A stretch of DNA of 43,960 nucleotides from Spirochaetaceae bacterium 4572_59 (GTDB lineage: Bacteria; Spirochaetota; Spirochaetia; DSM-2461). Every line of letters starts with the position of its first letter. The first letter of the stretch is position 1. The stretch covers positions 1 through 43,960 of the forward strand of contig NBMC01000019.1 of the NCBI GenBank assembly GCA_002084805.1, written 5' to 3'. This document shows, one piece after another, positions 1-6,872 of the stretch. A program made the position numbers and the translations under genes. The notes beneath the pieces are model-generated. The model had not been told where the DNA came from, searched no databases, and was given only the letters and a program-made list of their open reading frames with translations.

Positions 1-102
1 TTTCTGGCTCATCCAGTGTTTCTGGCTCATCCAGTGTTTCTGGCTCATCCAGTGTTTCTGGCTCATCCAGTGTTTCTGGCTCATCCAGTGTTTCTGGCTC
101 AT
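1..102 (-). repeat. 18-bp tandem repeat coding TLDEPE
   Basis: The plus-strand unit tttctggctcatccagtg occurs five full times plus a 12-base partial copy, with no mismatches seen, and runs off the left edge. In the minus-strand gene it encodes the hexapeptide TLDEPE. Perfect identity between copies suggests recent expansion, and the 18-bp length keeps the frame when copy number changes. Confidence 0.95.
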
Positions 103-1786
103 CAATGATAGATTCGCCTATGTGATCATCTTCAGGAAAATCTATGGCAATAACATTATCACCTTCCTCAGCTATCTCTTTATTATCAATAATATCTAAG
201 AATTCCTCGGCCACATCATCTGCGATATCCTCAAGATCTATCTCAATGGGCTCTTCAATTTCGGTAATTCCTTCAAACTCGTCATTATCAGCTATGTCAT
301 TTTCATCAGAAACAGCGAGTGCTTCCAGAGAATTAAGATCAATCTCTTCCGTTCCCGGCAGTTCAAAATCATTTCGGTCTTCAAAGGGAACTTCATCTAA
401 TTCTTCTTTTATTTCCTCATCAAGATCAAAATCTTCCATTTCAAGAGAATCAGAAATATCCAGTGTAATTTCGTTGTCTGATTCTGTTATATAAGAAAGT
501 GATTCATCATTATTCAAATCTAGATCTTCCATATCATCAATATCTGCGGATTCATAAACATCTTCCAATTCTTCTATTTCAGGAAGATCGGAATTATCAA
601 GACGCATTGCATTTATATCTACATCATCAATTCCTGGTAGATCTATAGTGACAGGTTCTGCAGAAGTATTATTCTCTTCTTCAAGGATCGAGAGATTTTC
701 TATCTCTGAGGGAAGGTCTTCATCCAAATCCAGCTGTATTTCTTCCAGTTCTTCATCAATCTGAACAACATCACCTTCATCATAATCAGCATTTTCAATC
801 TCAGTAAGATCTAAATCAAAATCAAATGAATCATCCTGAGCTTCTTCACTTTCATCCGGAGATTCCATCAATGCAGAACCTCCAAGAAGATCATCTAATG
901 AAACATCTTCTGTCGTTGGAATATCATCTATGGCAATATCATCTTCTGTCATATCTTCTTCGGCCGTAAGATCGATGACCAGTTTATCAATATCTTCATC
1001 ACCCAGAGAGAGTTCTTCATCACCCAGAGAGAGTTCTTCATCCAGAGAGAGTTCTTCATCCAGAGAGAGTTCTTCATCCAGAGAGAGTTCTTCTTCATCC
1101 AGAGAGAGTTCTTCTTCATCCAGAGAGAGTTCTTCTTCATCCAGAGTAGCGTCTATTCCCAGAACACTCTCTGCAACAGTTTCTTTAATGGATTTCTGAT
1201 TTACCAGCTGAGCCCTGATATCCAGGATCTCGTTTTTGATAGTTGATAGTTCGTTCTCAATTTTTTCAAGTAATAGTGTCTGTCTTTCAGCAAGAGAGGG
1301 CGATGCTGTATCTACAGCGACAGTCGGGGTCTTAACAAAATCTTCTTCAAGATCCTCTTCCTCTGGAAGGAAATCACCGGCAGCATTTATATCATCTTCC
1401 GATAATGTTTCTTCTGTAAAAGAATCATTATGCCAGGAACTATCATCAAGCTGATCTTCTTCGGGACTCCAATTATCTTCAGCCATTGAGATTAATTCGT
1501 CTTCTTCTTCAGGGGAAATGAGATCATCATCCATTTTAGGAATATCCCCAAGATCAAAACTATCAAGATCCGAAACTTCATCAATATCTAATGAATCGAG
1601 GTCATTCAAAAAATCATTTTCCTGAGACAATTCACTGTTTTCATTTTCAAAATCAAGATCGGAGACTTCCAGATCATCTATATTTATATCAGATCTATCT
1701 ACATCACTATGATTTTGTAAATCTTTTTTTACCCATGTGCCATAGTGTTCAAGATCGTTGTTTTCGTTATCTAATTCGCTGGCCAT
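1..1786 (-). CDS. Partial large acidic repeat protein (C-terminus outside window)
   Basis: The minus frame is open from ATG at 1786 to the window edge (at least 595 residues) with no stop, so the gene is cut by the window. It has no signal peptide or membrane segment in the visible part. The protein is extremely rich in Asp and Glu, with Leu/Ile spaced among them, and has a short motif HYGTWVKKD near residue 14. A predicted coiled coil lies near residues 180-205 (LAERQTLLLEKIENELSTIK). Two in-frame tandem arrays occur: (LDEEELS/LDEELS) and, at the window edge, (TLDEPE). I do not recognise a family. Such composition suggests a flexible cytoplasmic scaffold or a surface/structural protein, but function is unknown. 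It is divergent from the ftsB-like gene, 151 bases apart. Frame confidence is high because more than 590 codons are stop-free. Confidence 0.8.
   Translation of the reverse strand, partial: MASELDNENNDLEHYGTWVKKDLQNHSDVDRSDINIDDLEVSDLDFENENSELSQENDFLNDLDSLDIDEVSDLDSFDLGDIPKMDDDLISPEEEDELISMAEDNWSPEEDQLDDSSWHNDSFTEETLSEDDINAAGDFLPEEEDLEEDFVKTPTVAVDTASPSLAERQTLLLEKIENELSTIKNEILDIRAQLVNQKSIKETVAESVLGIDATLDEEELSLDEEELSLDEEELSLDEELSLDEELSLDEELSLGDEELSLGDEDIDKLVIDLTAEEDMTEDDIAIDDIPTTEDVSLDDLLGGSALMESPDESEEAQDDSFDFDLDLTEIENADYDEGDVVQIDEELEEIQLDLDEDLPSEIENLSILEEENNTSAEPVTIDLPGIDDVDINAMRLDNSDLPEIEELEDVYESADIDDMEDLDLNNDESLSYITESDNEITLDISDSLEMEDFDLDEEIKEELDEVPFEDRNDFELPGTEEIDLNSLEALAVSDENDIADNDEFEGITEIEEPIEIDLEDIADDVAEEFLDIIDNKEIAEEGDNVIAIDFPEDDHIGESIIDEPETLDEPETLDEPETLDEPETLDEPETLDEPE
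995..1144 (-). repeat. Mixed 18/21-bp tandem array coding LDEE(E)LS
   Basis: On the minus strand the array reads three copies of LDEEELS (21 bp), three of LDEELS (18 bp), then LGDEELS and a degenerate LGDED. The nucleotide unit on plus is cagagagagttcttcatc, with or without an extra ttc. All units are multiples of three, so gain or loss preserves the acidic reading frame. It lies in the same gene as the TLDEPE array. Confidence 0.93.
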
Positions 1787-1886
1787 TTAGAACTCCCATC
1801 CACAGAATAATAAACCTTTAGTGTAGTATCGACACAAAAGAACCATTTATTAATTACAATAATAATAATTGTATTATTTTATCAGA

Positions 1887-1916
1887 ATAATCACACATAG
1901 TGTTAAGGTTTTTCAA
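1887..1916 (-). promoter_or_regulatory. Candidate promoter of the acidic repeat gene
   Basis: On the minus strand TTGAAA (1911-1916) is followed after 18 bases by GATTAT (1887-1892), preceded by TGTG. This is a moderate match to a sigma70-type promoter about 100 bases before the start at 1786. A short inverted repeat, TACAAT (1855-1860) and ATTGTA (1868-1873), lies between it and the gene and could be an operator. This is inference from a weak match only. Confidence 0.3.
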
Positions 1917-1937
1917 TATATTCCGTAAATCAGTACT

Positions 1938-2366
1938 ATGAAGAAGAGTGAGCTCAAATGGTATCTATTAATAATTTTTTCATTATACTCCGTCTTAATA
2001 TTTGTTTGGGGTGATACGGGCATTCATGCCATGAATAAACAGATCCAGATCCAAAATAAGCTGAATCTGAACATATGTGAATTATCAGCGATAAACTCAG
2101 ATTTAAACCGGGAACTTGATATTTATAGAACAGATACAGAAACAATTATAATACAGGCAAGAGATCTGGGTTATGTCAGAGAAGGGGAGAAGATTCTTTT
2201 CGTTGATAAGCTTCCTATTCAAAAAAAAATCAGACAGCCTGGAGATGTTATTATCCCACATTTTGAATATCAGTCTATTGAAAGGATCTTCGGTTATAGC
2301 GCATTGATACTGTCATCACTACTATTGATGACAGTATTAGCAAGAAAAAACAAAAAAAACTGCTGA
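1938..2366 (+). CDS. FtsB/DivIC-like septum formation initiator with a second C-terminal membrane helix
   Basis: 142 residues. Residues 8-24 form a membrane helix, followed by a short coiled-coil-like region (33-63) and the segment ARDLGYVREGEK (74-85), which matches the FtsB/DivIC signature around 'A+.LGyv+pGE'. In that family the protein is a bitopic divisome scaffold that bridges FtsL and FtsQ. Unusually, a second hydrophobic helix is present at 117-134, followed by a Lys/Arg tail, which would place both ends in the cytoplasm. FtsB proteins are usually about 90-110 residues with one helix. No good Shine-Dalgarno precedes the ATG; no better start is visible. It is convergent with the ABC ATPase gene, 13 bases away. 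Family assignment is fairly sure, exact role less so. Confidence 0.7.
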   Translation: MKKSELKWYLLIIFSLYSVLIFVWGDTGIHAMNKQIQIQNKLNLNICELSAINSDLNRELDIYRTDTETIIIQARDLGYVREGEKILFVDKLPIQKKIRQPGDVIIPHFEYQSIERIFGYSALILSSLLLMTVLARKNKKNC

Positions 2367-2379
2367 AAAACAGGATTGT

Positions 2380-3195
2380 CTATTCGTAAACTTTTACAGA
2401 GCCTTCAAAATTTTCATAATCCTTCGGATTTGCCGGCTTCAATAGATGATCCCTGAATAAGCTTTCCCGTTTGTAAAGTAATTCACTGGGGACCTGGTAA
2501 GCCTCTTCTACCTTTTCTTTGGTAAAAAGTCTGTCGGCGGGTCCACTGGCAATGGAGCCATTCTTAAAAAATAGAATACCATTGTCTGAATATTTTCTAG
2601 ATAAATCCAGTTCATGTATCGAATAATATAGATTTATATGCTTATCATGCACATAATTTTTCAGATACTCCAACACACGGTCTTTCCAATGATTTTCCAG
2701 GGCAAATACCGGTTCATCCATCATTATAGTTTTTGAACCGTACAACAAGCTAAAGGCAATATTTATTTTCTGCATTTCGCCTTTACTTGTTTTCTGAAAA
2801 GGCCGATTAAGAAGAGTCCCCAGCTCAAACGCTCCGACAAGATCATCAATAAGATTTTTTTCTTCAGGATTATGAGAACCGCTCTCAAAAACGATCTTCA
2901 ATAATTCGCCAACGGTCTCATCCGCTTCGAATTCCATATTTTGATATACAAAAGAAGCCAGTTTATTCCTTTCGTCTTCAGAACTCATCTCCCGGGTATC
3001 AATTCCCGAGAGAAAAACAGTGCCTTCCTGTGGCATAATCCTTCCGCCTGCAAGAAGCATAAATGTGGTCTTTCCTGTACCATTCTGGCCCACAAGGGAT
3101 GTAAGCCCACCTGGAAGATCAACAGAGAGATTCCGGAATACCAGGTTTTCCGGATCGTTGTAATAATAAGTGAGATTTTCAAATCGGATAGACAT
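2380..3195 (-). CDS. Orphan ABC transporter-type ATPase
   Basis: 271 residues from ATG at 3195. I chose this over the TTG at 3201 because AAAGG sits 7 bases before the ATG and only 1 base before the TTG. Walker A is GQNGTGKTT (36-44). The signature loop is atypical, TSKGEMQK (136-143), in place of LSGGQ. Walker B is TIMMDEP (156-162) and the switch histidine is H194 (SIHELD). There is one nucleotide-binding domain and no membrane domain, and no permease gene is adjacent. It is the last gene of a minus-strand unit with the M20-like gene and gpgS; the gpgS stop (3198-3200) lies just before its start. It may pair with a permease elsewhere or act as a soluble ABC protein. The substrate is not inferable. 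Confidence 0.85.
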   Translation of the reverse strand: MSIRFENLTYYYNDPENLVFRNLSVDLPGGLTSLVGQNGTGKTTFMLLAGGRIMPQEGTVFLSGIDTREMSSEDERNKLASFVYQNMEFEADETVGELLKIVFESGSHNPEEKNLIDDLVGAFELGTLLNRPFQKTSKGEMQKINIAFSLLYGSKTIMMDEPVFALENHWKDRVLEYLKNYVHDKHINLYYSIHELDLSRKYSDNGILFFKNGSIASGPADRLFTKEKVEEAYQVPSELLYKRESLFRDHLLKPANPKDYENFEGSVKVYE

Positions 3196-3197
3196 AA

Positions 3198-4169
3198 TCA
3201 ACCTTTCATTTTTTTCTGATATTCTTCTACGGTATTCATAGGGGGTCTTTCATCTTCAGGGATATTAAACTCGATACTTTCAAAAACCTCATCCTTAACC
3301 TGAAACTGTCTGAAAATAGTTGGTAGTTCATCCAGATCCTGAATCATATTATATTGGACAAGACGGTTTAAGAAAGTTTGAAGGATTCCGAAAGACATTT
3401 TCCCAAGGGCTCTTGTTGGTTGATTCCGGTGAACTCTTTGATCCAGGTCAGTCTGGGCAAAAGCACTCATTCCATACATCTGATACACATCAAGCAGATG
3501 AGAGGTCTCAACACCATAACCAATAGGAAAGGGGATGGACTCCAGAACTTCACGTCTAACAGCATACTCTCCCGACAAAGGTTGGATAATAGCTGTAAGT
3601 TCAGGAAAGAAAAGAGAAAAGAGAGGACGGGTCAGGATTTCTGTTACTCGTCCACCTCCTGAGGGTCTGATACTGTCTGAAAAAGCCAGAGGACGATCAT
3701 AAAAAGCCTTCACATACTTTACTTCCGGACGTTGTATCAACGGCCCCACAAGACCATAGACAAAGCGGGGATGGATATTTTTGATATCCGCGTCGATATA
3801 GACAATGATATCCCCCTTTAACTGATGAATTGCCTTCCACAGATTCTCACCCTTTCCTCTCATTGGTTTCAGATTGGGCAGAATATCCGATGCCAGATAA
3901 GTATCAGCACCAAAGGAGGATGCCACTTCTAATGTCCTGTCCTTTGATCCAGAATCAATAATGGCAAATTCATCTATCAAAGGATAACGATTCATCAATT
4001 CTGATTTAAATATAACGACTTCTTTCCCAATTGTTTTTTCTTCATTCAATGTGGGAATGCAAAGAGAAATTTTCAATCCCGATTTATTTTTTGCATCAAC
4101 CAGTTCTTTCAGTTCCTGAAAGTTTGAATGATGATATGTGTTATCTTTTAACCAGGAATTAATTTTCAC
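3198..4169 (-). CDS. gpgS: Glucosyl-3-phosphoglycerate synthase (GT81-type)
   Basis: 323 residues from GTG at 4169, with AAGGGG about 8 bases upstream. The family transfers glucose from an NDP-glucose to 3-phosphoglycerate, making glucosyl-3-phosphoglycerate, the precursor of glucosylglycerate. Visible landmarks are CIPTLNEEKTIG (37-48), IDSGSKDRT (71-79), the metal-binding YIDADI (124-129), and RVTEILTRPLFSLFFPEL (174-191) followed by PLSGEYA, which together are typical of GpgS/MpgS-like GT-A enzymes. It overlaps the upstream M20-like gene by 11 bases, so the two are probably translationally coupled. No phosphatase (GpgP) gene is in the window. The product could serve as an osmolyte or a glycolipid precursor. 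Family assignment is confident; the exact donor and product are not proven. Confidence 0.82.
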   Translation of the reverse strand: MKINSWLKDNTYHHSNFQELKELVDAKNKSGLKISLCIPTLNEEKTIGKEVVIFKSELMNRYPLIDEFAIIDSGSKDRTLEVASSFGADTYLASDILPNLKPMRGKGENLWKAIHQLKGDIIVYIDADIKNIHPRFVYGLVGPLIQRPEVKYVKAFYDRPLAFSDSIRPSGGGRVTEILTRPLFSLFFPELTAIIQPLSGEYAVRREVLESIPFPIGYGVETSHLLDVYQMYGMSAFAQTDLDQRVHRNQPTRALGKMSFGILQTFLNRLVQYNMIQDLDELPTIFRQFQVKDEVFESIEFNIPEDERPPMNTVEEYQKKMKG

Positions 4170-5328
4170 TGCAGTACCCCTTATCTATAGCCTCAATTAA
4201 AGCAATTAGTTGAGCGATTCCCTTTTTGATAGGATCGATCCGGATAGCCTCATCCAATTCACCTAGATGCTCACCATCTGTAATTCCGATTGTAACAGCG
4301 GGAATTTGTTTATCAATGAATGCAGATAGCTCAGATGTACTGGGAGAAGACCGGGGTTTATATCCAAGACTATCCAGAATTGTCCGGCTTACTGTATTAA
4401 GGGGATGAGAAAATTGAGTTCCTCCGGGAGCTCTTCTGGCTATCTCCCGAAACTCAACCATAGCACCGGTTAAAGATGTCATTTCATCGGCCAGAGAGTG
4501 GATTTTTCTGGCCAATTCGGTCACCATTTCATCTGACTCACTCCTGATTTCAAATTTCAGGATAGCCTTTGTAGGCAGTGTATTATAGGAAGTTCCGCCC
4601 TGTATTGATCCGAGTATAATGCTTGTCTTCGGTTTGCGGGGGAGGGGAATTTCAAGAATTTTATTGATCAGCTCATTCATATTAACGATAGCACCTACGG
4701 CACTGAAACGGGTCCAGTCATATTCTTCAGGAACTTCATACGTCAACTGACCTCTCAGCATACCGATTGATGAGGAACTCAAACGTCCGAGTTTTACTCC
4801 TTCAACACATATACCGGCGGTAATTGGTCTTTTGAAGTTATCCATAAAAAATCTTAAGCCTTCGATATCGCCATGCCCGAGGCTTCTGGAAGATCCCATC
4901 AGAATCAGATTGGATTCCAGTTGGATATCCAATTTTTCCAGAATCATCGGCAATGTCACAAGCGCTGCTAATCCGAGACCATCATCGCCGACACCAGGGC
5001 CTATGACCAAATCAGGCTGAACGGTTATGGTATGGTCAACACTGCTTGGAAAAACAGTATCCAAATGAGCAACCACAAGTATATTGCTGTCTCTGGATTT
5101 ACCAGGAATAATTCCCAGAGCATTTCCCTTTTCATCTTCAGAACAGTTCTGAAGATTAAACTCTGTAAATCTGTTCAATAAAAATTGGGTTCTCTCCTGC
5201 TCAGCGAAAGTCGGGGAAGGTATTTCACTTATCATAATCAGATTAGTGATTATACTCTCTTTGAATTTATCAATTACTTTCTCATAGGATGGTAAGTCAT
5301 CAAGGATTTCCTTAAAGTCACTCTTCAT
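4159..5328 (-). CDS. M20-family peptidase-like protein lacking the catalytic glutamates
   Basis: 389 residues from ATG at 5328, with AGGA about 8 bases upstream. The fold is that of M20/M28-type zinc peptidases and deacylases. Metal-site elements present are AHLDT (H88, D90), GPGVGDDGLGLAAL (D115), VEG (E176) and GEHLGE (H354). The usual 'EE' that supplies the general base and bridging ligand is absent: the strand reads ILMGSSRSLGHGD (142-154). The dimerisation-domain-like part with ILGSIQGGTSYNTLP lies in the middle. It heads a minus-strand unit with gpgS and an ABC ATPase. It may be an inactive or repurposed M20 protein. Fold assignment is good; catalytic status is inference from the missing residues. 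Confidence 0.75.
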   Translation of the reverse strand: MKSDFKEILDDLPSYEKVIDKFKESIITNLIMISEIPSPTFAEQERTQFLLNRFTEFNLQNCSEDEKGNALGIIPGKSRDSNILVVAHLDTVFPSSVDHTITVQPDLVIGPGVGDDGLGLAALVTLPMILEKLDIQLESNLILMGSSRSLGHGDIEGLRFFMDNFKRPITAGICVEGVKLGRLSSSSIGMLRGQLTYEVPEEYDWTRFSAVGAIVNMNELINKILEIPLPRKPKTSIILGSIQGGTSYNTLPTKAILKFEIRSESDEMVTELARKIHSLADEMTSLTGAMVEFREIARRAPGGTQFSHPLNTVSRTILDSLGYKPRSSPSTSELSAFIDKQIPAVTIGITDGEHLGELDEAIRIDPIKKGIAQLIALIEAIDKGYCSEN

Positions 5329-5361
5329 ATTTTTTTCCTGATTATTGATTGGATATTTAAT

Positions 5362-5390
5362 ATTATAGGAAATGAAAGCGTTTCTGGAAA
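5362..5390 (-). promoter_or_regulatory. Candidate promoter for the M20-like/gpgS/ABC unit
   Basis: On the minus strand TTTCCA (5385-5390) and a perfect TATAAT (5362-5367) are separated by 17 bases. The -10 lies about 34 bases before the ATG at 5328, and an AGGA ribosome-binding site follows. The -35 is only a 4/6 match. Confidence 0.5.
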
Positions 5391-5501
5391 GACAGAATCA
5401 TAAAATGTTATTGGTTCAGACAAAAAATACCTGAATTCAAAAATCTTAGATCATTATTTTGATTGTAGGTTTTCATTATATTCATTAGAATCTAATTGAT
5501 A

Positions 5502-5529
5502 TTGTCAGTTTTATGAACAAGACGATAAA
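5502..5529 (+). promoter_or_regulatory. Candidate promoter for the phosphofructokinase gene
   Basis: TTGTCA (5502-5507), 16 bases, then GATAAA (5524-5529), about 45 bases before the ATG. AGGAGG lies just before the start. The match is moderate. Confidence 0.35.
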
Positions 5530-5573
5530 CACAAGTACTAAAAAACTAAGGCTTATAAATTCAGGAGGAAAAG

Positions 5574-6760
5574 ATGAATAAAAAACTTGATTTCAGAATA
5601 AAGACAATTGGTGAATGTAAAGTAGAATCTCCTATGCCGTTTTCAAATATTCAAGGAGACAACATTGCAAACTTTGTAAGAGATAATCAATATGTTCTTC
5701 ATTCTGTAATAAGGGGTGACAATCAGAACAAAGATGATCTATATGAATACGCACTTGAAATGGCGGGTCCGAGAGAAAAGATATTCTTTAATCCGGGACA
5801 CGTCCATGCCGGAATTGTAACCTGTGGAGGACTCTGCCCCGGGCTGAACAATGTCATTAGAGCCATAGTAAGAACTTTGTGGCTCAGATATAATGTCAAG
5901 AGAATTTCCGGTATTCAATATGGATATAAAGGCTTCCTGCCCGAATACAATTTGCCCACAAAAGAGCTTGATCCGGAAATTGTAGATGATATTCACAATA
6001 TGGGGGGGTCCGTACTGGGATCAGCTAGAGGCGGTTCTGATGTTGTACGTATAGTTGACGCTCTGGAACAACTGAATATGAATATGCTCTTTACTATTGG
6101 AGGCGATGGAACACAGAGATGTGCACTTGAAATCACCGAAGAGGTAAAGAAAAGAGGCTTAAAGATCACAGTGATTGGTATCCCTAAAACCATTGATAAT
6201 GATTTGAGTTTTATTGATAAATCCTTTGGTTTTGAAACTGCAGTATTCAAAGCCGAGCATGTCTTATACCGGAAGTTCCCTTCTCACTGGAAGGAAAAGA
6301 TGGTTTATTGAATTCCCTGGAAAAACGTTTGGATAGAAAACATCACGCGGTTATCCTGGTAGCTGAAGGTGCCGGACAGGAGCTACTTACCAAGACAAAT
6401 AAAACCGATGAGAGCGGAAACAAACGTTTATCTGATATTGGTGTTTACCTCAAAGAAACTATTACAGAACATTTTAAGAAAACAGGCAGGGAATCAAGCC
6501 TGAAATACATTGATCCCAGTTATATGATCAGAGCCTCAGCAGCAACCCCTAATGATGCTTTGTATTGTGCCAGGCTGGGAGCGAATGCCGTTCATGCGGC
6601 AATGTCAGGTAGAACGGGAATGCTGATTTCAGAATGGAATAACGCCTATGTTCATGTTCCTATTCAGATGGCTGTATCTAAGAAGAACAAGGTAGATCCT
6701 GAAAGCCCTCTCTGGAGAGATATACTGGAAGCAACACAGCAGCCAATTGTAATGAGATAG
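5574..6760 (+). pseudogene. pfkA: 6-phosphofructokinase (plant/trypanosomatid type), broken by internal deletion and frame change
   Basis: The frame from ATG 5574 (AGGAGG before it) gives the N-terminal half: AGPREKIFFNP, TCGGLCPGLNNVIR, GGDGTQ and PKTIDND. It stops at 6311. The C-terminal half continues in another frame, readable from about 6260 as CLIPEVPF, then VAEGAGQE, and ends at 6760. Between TAV (ending 6245) and CLIPE (from 6260) only 14 bases remain, whereas relatives I recall have about 45-47 residues there, including the MGRxSGF fructose-6-phosphate site. So roughly 125-130 bases appear lost, with a frame change. The Gly in GGDGT with Lys in PKTIDND is the mix seen in ATP-using trypanosomatid enzymes, so ATP rather than pyrophosphate would be the expected donor. 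As written, no active enzyme can be made. Assembly error is possible. Confidence 0.82.
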
Positions 6761-6779
6761 TTATTTTATCAATTATCAT

Positions 6780-6805
6780 ACTCCGGGAAACCGGAGTATT
6801 TTTTT
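6780..6805 (+). terminator. Rho-independent terminator of pfkA
   Basis: Stem ACTCCGG / CCGGAGT with a gaaa loop (6780-6797), followed by ATTTTTTT, 20 bases after the pfkA stop. Confidence 0.88.
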
Positions 6806-6808
6806 GCC

Positions 6809-6847
6809 AAAATATAATCCCCCCAGCGAGACTGGGGATTATATTTT
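6809..6847 (-). terminator. Terminator of the TPR-greA unit
   Basis: A 14-base perfect inverted repeat, AAAATATAATCCCC (6809-6822) and its complement (6834-6847), lies 26 bases after the greA stop. Read on the minus strand the GC core is followed by a T-rich arm ending TTATATTTT. With the pfkA terminator it forms a back-to-back pair between convergent genes. Confidence 0.75.
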
Positions 6848-6872
6848 GTAATATTTACTGATAAGAATCTAA

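Noticed and set aside
949..1140. Minus-strand ORF with MKKNSLW repeats
   Set aside because: It is a shifted-frame reading of the same 18/21-bp array inside the longer acidic gene.
930..1199. Ser-rich plus-strand ORF with SSSSRESS repeats
   Set aside because: It is the opposite-strand shadow of the acidic repeat gene; its composition comes from the LDEEELS codons read on the other strand.
5374..5436. 20-codon ORF (MKAFLERQNH...) between the M20-like and pfkA genes
   Set aside because: Short, weak ribosome-binding site, overlaps the promoter of the M20-like unit, and nothing supports it.
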